Counted from the first letter of the stretch, positions 47,755 through 60,048 are shown. The stretch is 64,000 nt of DNA from Rotaria sordida (GCA_905250125.1 CAJNOL010000440.1:62001-126000), one strand, 5' to 3'. The notes: generated from the sequence alone by a model not told the origin. Program-made: numbers and translations.

Positions 47755-48075
47755 TCTGAACCCTCAGAAACACTATGCAAAATGATTTTCGAATTTCGAC
47801 TTGAAACTTTGTCATAGACAGGCCCTAATGAAAATGCTTCATTGTGGAAGTTTTAGAGCTTTTCATTGTTCCTATCCTAAGATTCAGTTATGGTAAAAGC
47901 ATGTCTTTCATCTCGTTGATATACACCACAAATTCGATGTGCTTATTTCATGATAGGAGAAAATCAAAAGACCTGAAAATTTCATGATCAAATATTTTTA
48001 CAAAGACCTATCTCTATCCAAAGCTTCAAGTTGAAATTCGATAATCAGCTTTCCTAGTGTTTCTAAAGGGAATCA
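47755..48075. repeat. Inverted-repeat element, related to 55155-55395
   Basis: Left arm 47760-47825 (CAGAAACACTATGC, TTCGAATTTCGACTTGAAAC) is mirrored by 48005-48070 (TTCAAGTTGAAATTCGATAA, TAGTGTTTCT). The part from the left arm through the middle (47755-47990) also matches 55155-55395 in the same orientation (GTTCCTATCC..A.ATTCAGTTATGGTAAAAGC). No coding sequence. Confidence 0.65.
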
Positions 48076-48530
48076 TGGCATTGTTTAAAAAACATTCGTA
48101 AAAGTGTCGTATCCTGCAGTAATAAACTCTGTGTCCGAATTCGTTTAAGGATACTCATGAAGACCAACATGATACACGTAGTCTCGATTCAAAAGCGATT
48201 AATTAGTTGGGAACTTTTCTTGTAAGTCATTTTTAAATGAACAAAACAAAAGGAGATTGCAATAGGAATATTCAGTTATATATATTTTTTTTGTTCAATG
48301 TCTTACTATTCAGGTACAATTTTATGAATAATAATGTGTATTTGATGAAATAAAATCCTATCGAGATCTTTCACAAAATCGGTCGTCGATCTATTGAAAA
48401 AATGGTTGAACTTAAAACTTTGCATGTTTAAATATATATGTGATAATAGAGATATATTTCTTTTATTAATGATCTCAGTGTTCGTAATTTTTCTTTACAA
48501 AGATATTAAATGTTTTCAATCTAATTTCAT

Positions 48531-49182
48531 TTATGAACAAGGTTGATCACAATCGGTATTTTCTGGTAAATCAAAAAGACGTGGATCTTGTGGACCAATT
48601 TCCCAATTATCATAATCAGTAAATTGACGTGGTGTTTTAAAGTTTGGTCCTGAATAACGAACACCATTTCTTGGTTCATCAACTTCACTCCAATATTCAT
48701 GGTCATACGAATACCAATGATCAACTGTTTTGTTATGGATTTGTTCTATTCCAAGCCATGTTGCACCTCTAAGCCAAGTAATAGGCACACCAAAATTTCC
48801 TGGCATAGCTACACAACAAAGATTACGAGCGACAATGTAAACATTATTGGTAATTAAAATAATGCAACTTGGTTCATTTAAAGCCCAACCATAACAATAA
48901 CCAAAATGATCATGTCGTTCTTGACCATGTAAGCGTCCGCTAAGTGTTTGATTTGTATAGGTATAATAAAATACACTACGATGAGGATGAGGTTGATTAT
49001 CGTCATCAAAAGCGGTTATTAGTGCGTCGGTTCTGTAAAATACAATTGATTTATTTATAGGATTTTTATTTGAAAAATAAATTTTACTTAAATCCAATTG
49101 GCCATATAGGATGTGAAGGAGGAGTTTGACGCTCACAAACTACAGATGTCACAATCACAAAAAGCGTGATGATTACGAACAT
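48531..49182 (-). CDS. Secreted At4g14100-like protein, 2 exons
   Basis: Exons 49182-49088 and 49032-48531 give 198 residues; the 55-base intron is in phase. MFVIITLFVIVTSVVC is a signal peptide. The mature part shows CYGWALNEPSC, then NLCCVAMPGNFGVPITWLRGATWLGIEQI, DHWYSYDHEYWSEVDEPRNGVRYSG and FTDYDNWEIGPQDPRLFDLPENTDC. This order (WL.GATYLG, a tryptophan-rich middle, then an F.LP...C ending) recalls the plant family named after Arabidopsis At4g14100. Function of that family is unknown. A distant origin by transfer is possible. Family assignment is from memory of motif order, so moderate. Confidence 0.75.
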
Positions 49183-51163
49183 ACTTTTTGTTTTGCAATA
49201 TATCGTAGTGTCGTTGAATATGTTTTAGTATAAAATAAGATAAAATCCTATGTTATTTTGCGTAGTTAAACTTTTTCCTTTTCAAAAAAATTTATTCAGG
49301 TGGTATTTTTTGCCCTTTTACATTAAGTAGAATATTGCAATTTTTGTTTTTACAAATCATGTTATATCAATCTTGATAAGATTAACGTATTTTGTTTTAG
49401 TAAGACTTTATGACGAAAAAAAAAAACAAAATTGTAATCCGGATGAATTAAAAGAACAAATGTGTATTATAAGGTTATTTTCTGCAAACATAAAGTAGTT
49501 AAGTTCGAGTCTTTATGTATAATCCGTTTTTATATAACATAAATTCTGGTTCTCTGAAACAATTCCTAAATCATATTCACTTTTTAGAATAATTAAACAA
49601 ATTAAGGCCAATTCTTGTGATCAATTGAGCATTTTAGCTTAGGATTTCTTTTTAATATAAGAAATACATACCGAGACGTGTGACAGTGCCTGACTAAGGA
49701 GCGGAACTGCTTCGATCATCAATCGGAAACTATTACACGTCGAGGTATGCATGATTTATCTTATATTAGAAAAATCTCTACTTGGTCATCAGAATTGACC
49801 TTAATTGTCTAATTATTCTCAAATACAGATATAATTTAGGAATTGATTCCGTTAAACCCGAATTTGTCATAAATGATATGCATTCTTTATGTAAGACTGA
49901 TTTTTTGATCATCTCAATTATGAAAAAGGCAGACGTCAATAGATATTCAATGATACACTTCTAGACAACGTGATTGAGCTCTCCATATTCTCTCATTTTT
50001 GTTTGTTGTATGTATTAGTAGTTCAGTTTTCTATAGTCTTTCAAATCGGTACAATTATGTTTGCTTTAGATATATTCATGCGACTAACATTTCTTATACA
50101 ATTTAAACGATTTGATTCCTTTTTTTTCTCGTAATATAGTCGTATGTTCTTTGAACATTTATTCAACATATTTTGCCTTATATACCTGTGACTGGTAATA
50201 TTAAAATAAGATCGGCTTTCTTAGTGACTAAATTCAAAGGTATTTCTACATAAGACACACTGCCTTCTTCCAAATCTGTGCTCGTTGTCTATCAATTTAT
50301 TCATGTTAATTAATAAAAAGATGTATATTGTGTAGAAGCACCAACTCAAGCAATATCCCATGATGAAACAAAAACTACTATTTAGTTGTCTAGTAGACAA
50401 ATTAAACGAATTGACTTGCTGGCACTTAAGTTCACGGTTGCAACAGTCCACGTCAGTCTGATGGAAACAAAAATTCAACCAGTTCTAGATCTGGACACAA
50501 GCGATTTATGTGACTGCAAAAACAATTGCCATTGAAAACAGATGACCATGATATGTAATGTCTGGTTGAGCATTGAATAGAGAAAATACTAATAAGTATA
50601 TCGAGATTTTTTAGTTTGATAACTTTACCAATGAAATGTTCTTGGCAACATAACCATGTTCTTTTATAAGACAGATATTAAATAAAACTTTCTTGAAGAA
50701 TTAGATGTACACGAAGGATTGATCAAGTTCATTTAGACTTTGATTCGACATTTCACTATCAGCTGCGAACAGTCATTAACATTTATAAATCGTCTGTTCA
50801 TAAATTGAAGCCGATGTTACTTATAATACATGCTCACATTTCACCATTTTTGTTTGCTTTTCTTTCACGATTCTTAATTAATCGCCGTTTCATCTATTCA
50901 ATTATCTCAATAGTATCTTAGGAAATTCTTATTATAGAAACATGAATATCAAGATTTCATATAGATAACATATACTTCAACTACGAACGATCAATCATTA
51001 TAATAGTTCTCGACAAACATGTGCTTTCAAAGTTATCCGATTGTTCTTATTTTTTTCTTTTGTTGGTTAACGCGACAAGAAAAAAAAGAATTTTAGTTCA
51101 TGCTTGAATGTGAACAAGAATTAACAGTATAAAGGGAATAAACATTCAAAAAAATGAAAAATT
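49183..51163. other. Intergenic, no gene seen
   Basis: Holds one MITE-like element (49600-49806). Otherwise AT-rich spacer downstream of PSMD11 and upstream of the At4g14100-like gene. Confidence 0.55.
49600..49806. repeat. MITE-like inverted-repeat element, 207 bases
   Basis: Ends AATTAAGGCCAATTCTTGTG and CATCAGAATTGACCTTAATT are mirror images. Inner arms ATACATACCGAGACGTGTGA and TTACACGTCGAGGTATGCAT continue the symmetry, so nearly the whole element folds back, with a ~40-base loop. Confidence 0.75.
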
Positions 51164-53829
51164 CTAAGACAGTTTCTTTGTTTTACTAAAGAGAGTATCA
51201 ACCACTTTTGACATATTTTGAATAATAACAAGTGCATCTTGATATTGAGTATCCGTTGGTGTTTCATCAAAAATAACGATATTTGAAGAACCTTGATCAA
51301 GTATACCACTAAGTTTCTTATCTAAAATCATTTGGGAAAGTTTTTTTTCGACAACATCCTAAAAAAATACACAACAATAAATAATTTTTATTTTTATTTA
51401 AATATTCAAGAATAATACATACTTGAGGTAAATCAATTAAACGTGCAATATGTTCAATTTGAACATTAGAAAATGGTTCAAGCAAACGACTAAGATTTTG
51501 TTCAAGTAAATTATCATATAATGTACCCAAATGTGAATGAACTACTGGATCATCAGATAATTCTGTTTTATAATCTTTCAATGCCTAGATGTATATATAT
51601 ATATATATATGTAAATTTTTAATAAAATTTTTTTTTTGAAATTTTGACAACAAACCTGTTGAAAATCAGCTAATGATCGTTTCTTACTTGCTTGTGCAAT
51701 TGCTTTCATTGCTTCAACATCTCGACCACTGTATTTTAATGCTAATTTTACCGACATTAATGCATTAACATCATCAGGTCTATAAAGTATAAATGAAAAA
51801 CAATATGGATACATATATTGTGTATAGAAGTTATATTATTGGTCGATGAGGCAGCAACTTCCACGTTGACGTTAGTCAAAGTTATTTTTAAGATGCTAAA
51901 CAATTAATATTTATTAATTGACTATTCTACTGTCATAAAAAGAATTTTTCTCTAATAAATATACATATGTTACAAGGAAAAAAAAAGAATATGGAAGCAT
52001 ATCGTTTTGAATTGTCTTCATCTCTATTGAATTTGATTGATGGTACATTCAGAAATAGATGTAACCTTTTTTTGAAATCGTAGATTCTAATATTAATTAA
52101 AATAATCATGCTTGTTTGTTCGAAATGTTAACTATAAAACGAATTTTCATTCATCATAAATACTTTTGCTTTTACTGAACGATACGTTCATCTTTATAAT
52201 CTCTTGCTACACAATTATTCAGAAAAATTTTAGTTTTCATCATATATTATGATAGTACAATAACCAATGAATAAGTTATTCATTGATTGGTATGTTAAAA
52301 ATAACTTCGATAAATGTCAATGTCGAAGTTACAAGTTGCATAAGACATAAATAGCTAAATCAAGTAAACCTACAGATTCATCATCACTTTTGATAATAAC
52401 ATATATTTAAGAGCAGTAACACCTTTACTGTTATTAATTTGATCATAACCTTCAAATGCTTCATAAAAATATGAAAATGCCGTTTTAAAATCTTTATCTT
52501 CAGCTCCATGAAGAATTCCTTTAAATAGAAAAGATTATCTTCAATTGAAAATCACATGAACAAAAAAAAAAACTAAAAATAATTATCAACCTGATTGTAA
52601 ATCAAGACTAGCTTGAAGTTTTGGTGGTGTATAAATTGCATTTGCCGTTGTTCTTGCTGATGTTAATGCAGCTCTATATAAACAAATCAATTAAATTCAA
52701 AATTTAATTTTAAATAAATCTAACCTTGCTTTTTGTATATTACTTAAAGCAAAATACGTTTTACTTTCCAATAATTGAACTTCAACAAGTAATTGTTTAT
52801 CATCAAGTTTTTTTAATTCTTTAAGTAATTGAGAACCAAGTGTAAGTGCTTCATTATATTTTTTTGTATCATAATATAAAGCTACAAGACGTGCCTAAAA
52901 AAACAAATTTTACTTCAATAAAACTTTTACAAAAAAAAAAATTGTTAGCGTAATCCCTGTGGAATTATAATGTAAAAGACAACGTAGCTGTTATTGCTAG
53001 TCATAGGGAGACTATTGTATTCTATCTATTTAGGGATATATTTCTTCATCAACCTTCTACTTAATCTTTCAGAAATGTCATAAGAAAGTAGTTCATATAT
53101 TATAACGAGACGTTGTTGATATACGACCTTGAATCATATATCAACAGCGTTTGTCATGATCTATAAACGTTTCAAATTGTCTACTTCTGGACTTCAATAA
53201 TTCCTTTTAGATCGCGTTTTAGAAAATTTACCTCAAGATCTTGTCGAAGAAATGTTCGATTTTCACTTTTTGCCCATTCGATGTTTTCTTGACATAATGT
53301 AACCTAAATAAAATAAATAATAGAAAAATGAAAAACTCAAAAAGAAAAAAAAAAATTAAATCAATTTACTTCTTCACCAGTACCCGCTTCCATATCAAGA
53401 AAAAGATCGACTAAAGTTCGAACAAGTTTAGCTGCTTTAGCTCTGCTAACAAGACCAAGAAATGGACGAGTTGTTTTAATCAATGATGCCAAACCTTTTA
53501 AATAATTTTATCAATAAATTATTAAAATGAAAGAATATTTTCATTACCTTTAGCATCTTTTGTTTCCTTAAAAACTTTTCCAAGTGAAAGAATAGCTGAT
53601 TCTTTAATTCGTAGTGATTCTTCATCATCAACTTTTGCTTCTAATTTAACTATTAAACAAAACAAAAACACTGGATATTTCATCTATCTTAAATCTTAAA
53701 AATTTTACCCAATTTTTCTAATAATTCTCTTGCAGTTTGATAATCTTTTCCTAATAATGCATTTTCAGCTTCATCTAAATCAATTTGTTCCGATGATTTC
53801 GGTTTTTCATCCGTCGGTAATTCCGGCAT
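51164..53829 (-). CDS. PSMD11: 26S proteasome regulatory subunit 11 (Rpn6), 10 exons
   Basis: Proteasome lid subunit that clamps the 19S lid to the 20S core. Exons: 53829-53709, 53649-53548, 53494-53370, 53303-53232, 52894-52725, 52673-52591, 52518-52374, 51779-51656, 51584-51423, 51358-51164; 1299 nt, 432 residues, close to the human 422. The TPR-like helical N-terminal part has [15 protein letters not shown] and [17 protein letters not shown]. The PCI domain near the end reads [26 protein letters not shown], then [18 protein letters not shown] and a terminal helix [19 protein letters not shown]. It looks complete and functional. One intron (52895-53231) holds a dispersed-repeat copy. It lies only 104 bases behind the SPIN90-like gene on the same strand. 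Confidence 0.96.
51780..52373 (-). other. PSMD11 intron of 594 bases
   Basis: Longer than the other introns of this gene. AT-rich, nothing coding. The direct and inverted words CAATGAATAAG / CATTGATTGG near 52262-52290 form a small symmetrical spot. Confidence 0.5.
52945..53228 (+). repeat. Dispersed repeat copy 4, in a PSMD11 intron
   Basis: Left end TTGTTAGCGTAATCCCTGTG with AACGTAGCTGTTATTGCTAG and GGAGACTATTGTATTCTATC; right end TTCATATATTATAACGAGAC and TAGATCGCGTTTTAGAAAA. It almost fills the intron and lies antisense to the gene. Confidence 0.7.
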
Positions 53830-53933
53830 TGATTAAAAGTTTATCTAAAATATATTTTATGATTTAAATACCAAAAAGCAAAAGAGAGAAACAAAAGAAG
53901 TCTTTAAAATATAAAAATAAAAACTCAAATATA
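53830..53933 (-). promoter_or_regulatory. 104-base gap with a splice-acceptor-like site before PSMD11
   Basis: On the coding strand TATATTTTAG ends at 53845, 15 bases before the PSMD11 start. The gap is too short to hold a normal promoter together with the 3' end of the upstream gene. The site could receive a spliced leader, as known in bdelloids. A cis intron in the 5' leader is the alternative. Confidence 0.45.
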
Positions 53934-56900
53934 TCAAATCATTGATAACCAATCATGTTGTCGAATGATTTCATTTATAATAAAACGATTTTCATGCAAA
54001 CAATTTTCTGTAGAAAGATATGATTGAAAACATGCTTGAAGTTCATCATAACGTGAACAATTTTCATGTGTGAGTGTGTGTTTACGAAGAATTAATTCTA
54101 ATAATGAAAGATATGCTGTTGTAGCTTCATCAGTACATAAACGATCGGTTAATTCTCTACTTATAATTTCAATAATTAAACGTCGATCAGAATCAAATAA
54201 AAGTATATCACTTGTCGTATTTTGATCATCAAATAAATCAGCGAGAAATTTTATCACTGAATTTGTTGTTTTATGTTCAATTGGATCAACTTGAGAGAGA
54301 GGAAAAAAAACATTTTAGAACAAGATTTATTTATTTATTCTATTTTCTTACTATTTCGATTGAATAATAAAATCAGTCGTTCAATTAAATATTGACATGA
54401 TATTTGTTCAATTATAGCTATTAATGTACGTATAATAGGATTTTGATTTGGATAATCAAAACGTAAATTTAATGATAATAAAAATTTTATTGATGACAAA
54501 ACTAATTCATCATCATTATCATCTTCATCATCATGATTATTTTCAATCAATTGAAATATACATTTTAAAAATATAGAATTAGATAATTGACCTAAATAAA
54601 ACATAAGATTAATAAAACCAAAAAAGAAATTACTTACTGTTAGTATTCACTGGAAATGGTTCGTTTGTTAAAAGAAGATTCGTCAGAAGATTCAGAGCAG
54701 ATATTACCGTTGATTTAGTATTATCACCTAAAATGTTATATGTTATAAATCGATTCGATTAAATTTGTAGTGTTTTTTTTTCTTTCATATGGTATATAAA
54801 AACTTGTTCAGAAAGAAATATGTTTTTGTATTCAATGAAGATTATCTGCAATATTTTGTATTCGTAAAGGTGTGACTATCCAAGCTCAACAGTAAAATTG
54901 AATAATTAGCTAATACTTTCAGCTCAAATATAAGCTATGAAAGTTAACAGGCCCCTTCTTCTTACAATAGATTTTTCAATGACGAGAAAAGTCCTCTAAG
55001 TGATTAATCATGTTTGAGTCAGGATAATGTATATCACATAGAGCCTAATGAGTTATCAATACTCTGAAAAAGATTCATACTGTTAGCTTATGGCTATCGA
55101 GATACTGCACTTTTACAATATTTTTTAAATTAAAGTCAAAATCCCTCTTCAGAAATATCCGAAAAAACTAATTTTCGAATTTCGTCTTAAAACTTTGTAT
55201 ACAAACAGATCTTAATGAGAATAGTTTATTATAAAAACTTCAGATCATTTTGTTGTTCCTATTCGAAACACAGCTATGGTAAAAGCGTATTTTTTTACAT
55301 CGCTCATATACACTAATAGATTTGATGTTCATATTTCAGTATAGGAGCAAATTAAAAGATCTAAAATTTTTACAAGATGTTAATTTGAAAAATATTGTAA
55401 AAATACAGTGTCTCAGCAACCTTAAGCAGCTAATCATTGCTTAGTAAGATCCGTTTCACTTGAAATTTTAAGAGATGAATGACCCTAGTAAGAAACTCCT
55501 TTGATAAAAAAATTTTCAATCCAATATGTAGAACTAGGTAGGAGTACTAGCCTTTTTATAGTCCATATGTGATCTGCAAGAGAATTTCCAAGGCTTTGTC
55601 ATTAAGACAGGCAAAGAGCTCGATGTGATTTTCGTCTAAAATTCGCTTTCGTTCATTTTTTATAAGCAGTTTAATAGACTCGAAGGTTAAAATAAACATT
55701 AACAGGCTGACTCTAGGATACCAAATATCATTTTTCTCAACACAGGAATCAATGTAAAAAAGAGAATTGATCAGACAAAAATTTTCTCTTACAAGGGAAC
55801 ATTCCCAGGCGCAGGAGCGCTTTTGATTCGGGACTTTGTGCATCTTATAGTCCTTAGTGAGCTGTGTATATGATAAAAAATGTTTGAGTTTCTGGCTTGT
55901 TTCTGGCGAGATATTGAGTTTTTAGTGATTTTTTCTATATCACCTCACTTTTGCAGCAATGCTATATCTTTGAATTTTGACCTGAAACTTTGTCCACATG
56001 AAGGTCTCAGCTAGACTAGCTTGCATAAAAGTTTTAGAAGTTTTGAACAAAGTCTCTCCGGGATACGAAGATTTGAAAAAATGTATATTATATTTACTAT
56101 CTATGAAAAGTGTCTGTACCTTGATCGTTTCATATTCCAGAGAGACTTTGTTCAAAACTTCTAAAATTTTTTATGCAAGCTAGTCTAGCTGAGACCTTTA
56201 TGTAGACAAAGTTTCAGGTCAAAATTCAAAGATATAGCATTGCTGCAAAAGTGAAGTGATATAGAAAAAAATCACTAAAAACTCAATATCTCGCCAGAAA
56301 CTCAAACTTTTTTTTATCATAGGCACAGCTCACTAAGGACTATAAGATGCACAAAGTCCCGACTCAAAAGCGCTCCTGCACCTGGGAATGTTTCCTGGTT
56401 AGTTGAAATGTCGATTTCATTCACTAAAAACTATAGCTTAAGTAAAACGAGAAAAATATGTAAAAATCATTTCTTGAAAGAGATTCCCAATGAAACGCAT
56501 TGCAAGCAATATTAGTTACGATCTAATCCAAAGCTTCCTTGTAAGCTTTTAAGTCTGCTGAAAATCTGACTATTTTTATACAACGAAATATAAGTTTTAA
56601 ATGAAGAGTGATTGAAGCGTCTTCCTATAATATAAAATCAAGTTTGATAGTCCTTCGAAAAATTTGCTTCGCAAAGGAAGCTTTTAATTTGTAAAAGTTT
56701 AATTTTTAAAATAACATCTACATACACAAGTATGTTTTTAACCACCTTTTGAATAAATATTGTTAGTATTTGTTTGAATAATTTGAATACAATTTAATAG
56801 AATTGGATGATCGATTACATTTGAAGTAGCAAATGTGGGATCAATTTGACATAGAAATCGAACAATATCACATAGAATACCATGAATTTGATTTCCAACA

Positions 56901-58616
56901 TTCTAATCAAGAGAAGAAATTTTTATTTTTATTTTCTTTTTTCTTGTTGACTCAATAATACAAACCATTCCAGTTAAATTCATAAGATCAATCAAATATA
57001 CTCGAATATTTTGTTGTTGAATTAATTTAGCAAGTAAAAAACAATGAAGATCAAGATGAGATTTCTAAAGAAAAAAAAAATCAAAATATATATTATTTTG
57101 GCTAAAACAAACGACACGTCTAATTCTTTTCTATTTATTCTTCATACTATCATCGTTTAGTTTTATATTGATATTGCACATGTAGCTTTGATGATCACTC
57201 AATCTATTCAATGGTTTTCAGCTTTAAACCGCAAAGATGTGTTGAAACAACTGAAAATTTGTTATTGTCACTGTTAATGGAGGCTTGAGCCTCCCTCCTT
57301 GCAATCTTTTTTTGGTTACGCCATTGGTTGTTGTCTCTTTACTTATTATTAGTTTTAATTGAATATTTATACAATAATTGAATGCTCTTTAGCAATTGGT
57401 TGCAGATGAAAAAATTTTTGTCTCAGTTCTTCTATTGTACAATAGACTGTAGAATAAGTTAGAGGACAAAATTTACACTTTCAATCGGGCTGTAATTCCC
57501 GCTGTCAACAATAATTATTTTAAGGATAAAAGAATAAAAATCAGTTTTTTGAATCATAGTTATACTCCACTTAAAACCTATCAAATTCAAAAAGCTAAGA
57601 AAAGTTTTTAATGGCTCACTTTTGTTTGCTCTACAAAGCGTACTATTTGCAGCAGCATTTGAAACAGCGATTTTTTTTTTTCATCAATTTCGATAGAAAC
57701 TAGCCCTTTAGTGGAAACGTATAGATGAGATTTCGCTTATTGTAATATCTCATTTTATACAGAGTTCAGTAATGTTGAGTTGAAGCTATTTCAAGAGATA
57801 GTTTTGAACTTTTTCCACAAAATTTACTGATAGTTGTTCACTCGTACTCGAGAAGAAAAATTTGAACATATATTCAAAAATAGCGAAAAATTCTAATTCT
57901 CACCAGTTGTCTTTTAGTAGTGGAAAAATGAGCGAATATTTTTTTGTATCAAGACTTTGACACTTTAGGTTATTTGCAATATAAATGTAGAATCAAACGA
58001 TAATAATATGAAGAATAAATAGAAACCAATTAGGTGTGTTATTTATTTTGCCCATAGGACAGTGTTTTATTCAGCGTGAGGAAAGAGAAGGGACAGTGCT
58101 CCTCCCGGAGTTTTAAATCGTCTCGTTAAAAGAGAAAAATCTGAATAAAATATTGCCTAGGGAATACTCTATTGAAAATAATTTTTATTTTATTCTTACT
58201 AATAAATCTCGTAATTGATTAATCGAATCATTAAGTATATTTCTATCACGTCCTAATGTATAATTTCGTTCTTCATAATCATTTGAACAAATACTTATTG
58301 TTTCAATTAATTGTTGAAATTGATGAAGATCAGGATGATCAATATTTTGCTCAAAACGCTAAAATAATAAAGAAAAATTTTTAATTTTTTTTTGTTTTTT
58401 TGTTGTATTTTATTTCATAGAAAAAAATTTTACTTCAACAGCTTTATTTAATTCATTCCATTGATTATCTTGTAAATTAATTTGTGATAAATAAGAAAAT
58501 ATTTTTGATGAAAGTTGTGAACAAATAATATAATTTGATTTTGTTGTTGAATGTATTAATGAAATAATATCCGAAACAATATCATCATTATTCATTGTTT
58601 TGTTTTGTTTTTTCAA
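53934..58616 (-). CDS. SPIN90/NCKIPSD-like leucine-rich domain protein, 7 exons
   Basis: Exons 58616-58434, 58358-58200, 57064-56966, 56902-56746, 54727-54638, 54591-54352, 54289-53934 give 1284 nt, 427 residues, all phases closing. The protein is all-helical. The C-terminal half (ALNLLTNLLL, LSLNLRFDYPNQNPIIRTLI, IERLILLFNRNIDPIEHKTTNSVIKFLADLF, ... LSLLELILRKH) follows the leucine-rich (Ldb17/SPIN90) domain of NCKIPSD, which binds Arp2/3 and promotes unbranched actin nucleation. The N-terminal SH3 and proline-rich parts of the vertebrate protein are absent, so it is closer in form to fungal Dip1. The start could instead be the second ATG at 58595. Two introns exceed 1 kb; one carries a long inverted repeat. 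Confidence 0.75.
55155..55395. repeat. Dispersed repeat related to 47755-47990
   Basis: Shares, in order and orientation, TTTTCGAATTTCG, AAACTTTGT, TTGTTCCTAT, AGCTATGGTAAAAGC-like and ATAGGAG with the element at 47755. Divergence is roughly a quarter by eye. Confidence 0.6.
55795..56396. repeat. Foldback element with ~265-base near-identical arms
   Basis: Left arm 55795-56062 and right arm 56136-56396 are close reverse complements (for example GGCGAGATATTGAGTTTTTA against TAAAAACTCAATATCTCGCC; GACTTTGTGCATCTTATAGT against its complement). The loop is ~75 bases. The high identity of the arms suggests recent origin or conversion between them. Opposite-strand frames in it are mirror artefacts. 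Confidence 0.85.
57065..58199 (-). other. 1.1-kb intron of the SPIN90-like gene
   Basis: AT-rich intron without a gene. It contains GGCTTGAGCCTCCCTCC-type sequence at ~57282-57300, a little less AT-rich than the rest, with no clear identity. Confidence 0.5.
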
Positions 58617-58830
58617 AATTGAATGAAAAATTCTAAATATGTGTTGTTTTTTTGCTTCACGTATGCTTTTGTTTTCTGTATGATTATAAGTTTCAAAAGA
58701 TTTTATTGGTCAAAAAATTTGATCAATGAAATATTTTATTTGCTTGTTTATTTATTCGGTCAATCTGTCTCTGCTAACAATTTTTGTTCGTTCGGATTGT
58801 GTCAATCGTAAACATTTACACCTTATCGAT
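58617..58830. promoter_or_regulatory. Shared divergent upstream region of the SPIN90-like and M6 genes
   Basis: Only 214 bases part the two start codons, which point away from each other. No firm TATA box seen. Confidence 0.45.
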
Positions 58831-60048
58831 ATGGTTATTCATGATCGTATGTCATTGAAAAACGATTTTTTTTTTTGTTTTTGAAAATAATTCTTATTAT
58901 TTTTGTTTAAGGTGATATTGATCGTTTTGCTGATCGTAGTCGAGAACTTTGGTCTGATCGAACAATGTCAGATATGAAATATAGACAAACTAGTTCGTTT
59001 AAAATGATTTCATATTAGAATATTTATTATATTATAATTCATATAGATTTTCTTCGTTGTTGTGGAAATTGTCCATTTGCATCATTACTTGCATTTATTA
59101 TAACAATAGTTGGTACAAGTATTTTTTGTGGTTGTCTGTATTATCCAATTCGAACATCTATTGAACAAATAAATAATGCTTTTGAAACTGAATATGTTGA
59201 TTTTGAATGGTATGAATTCAAAAAATTTAATTAAAATTTAGAACGATTTTTTTTAAAATGTTTTTCTAAAGGATTCGTATATTACGTTTGACAGTTATTT
59301 TTATTCTTGCAATAATGGGAAGTTTTTCATTTATATTACTTATTGTTGGATCATTAGCTACAGGTGCTACACGTCATCAAGTTTATACTGGATTTCGTTC
59401 TCGACTTGGCGGTCGCATTGCAACAGGATTTGTAATTCTTAAAACATAAAAAAAAAATACTAATATTTATATAATCATTTTTTTTTCTTAGTTTACATTT
59501 GTTGTCTATATTATGTTACTTATTTGGTTAATTATAATGATAAGTATGATGATACCATGTATTGGTTTATATATATTAGAACATCGTTGTACTGAAACTT
59601 GGATAGTACAAACAGCATCTGGCTGGCCAAATACAGCATCACCAGTAGCTTGTTTAACACCAGGAACTTATGGAATTCCTGTACCTAAACATAAACCTGA
59701 TGTAAAAGTTTGTCAACACAAATTTAATGAATTATGTGCATTGGTATGAAATAATAGACAAGATATTTTATAGATAATTTGTTCTTTTCTTTTTTTTTTT
59801 CATTTAAATCTAGACGACTCATACATTGAAATTTTGGGCAGGTTTAGTTGGTTCATTTTTTGTTGTTATGGGTTTGGTAAGATGTTTTTTTCTTGTTTCA
59901 TAGAAATCAATTCTTAATTATTTGCTTTTAGATTCATTTTCTTTGTTGTCTTGCGGCTAATTATGCTCATATAAGAGATGGTCGAAAATTACATGATTAT
60001 GAAGAAGCAATACGAGAAGAACTTGAAATATCAAAATTAAATCAATAA
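58831..60048 (+). CDS. M6 / proteolipid protein family, four transmembrane segments, 7 exons
   Basis: Exons 58831-58846, 58912-58992, 59047-59209, 59272-59431, 59492-59743, 59814-59876, 59932-60048 give 852 nt, 283 residues, near the 280 of vertebrate GPM6. Phases close, and the tiny first exon was chosen because the second is open to its acceptor and needs one base before it. RCCGNCPFASLLAF (36-49) is the family hallmark before TM1 (~43-66). TM2 is ~92-118, TM3 ~141-168, TM4 ~229-258. The large extracellular loop has four cysteines (HRC, VAC, KVC, ELC) as in PLP. The short acidic C-terminal tail is cytosolic. Family members sit in plasma membranes and influence cell shape and contacts. AATAAA at 60047-60052 overlaps the stop. 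Confidence 0.9.

Larger units (their letters stand above)
45534..48530. other. Intergenic, no gene seen
   Basis: Contains the telomere-like tracts at 47415-47472 and an inverted-repeat element at 47755-48075. A 69-codon frame at 46418-46627 has no support. Confidence 0.55.
54728..56745 (-). other. 2-kb intron of the SPIN90-like gene, repeat-rich
   Basis: Contains the dispersed sequence 55155-55395 (related to 47755-47990) and the foldback element 55795-56396. No coding sequence belonging to the host gene. Confidence 0.7.

Noticed and set aside
55940-56183. Opposed frames within 55.9-56.2 kb
   Set aside because: Mirror artefacts of the foldback arms.
58623-58811. 62-codon frame upstream of the M6 gene
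   Set aside because: Hydrophobic low-complexity peptide in the shared promoter; the M6 reading frame is better explained by the 16-base first exon at 58831.
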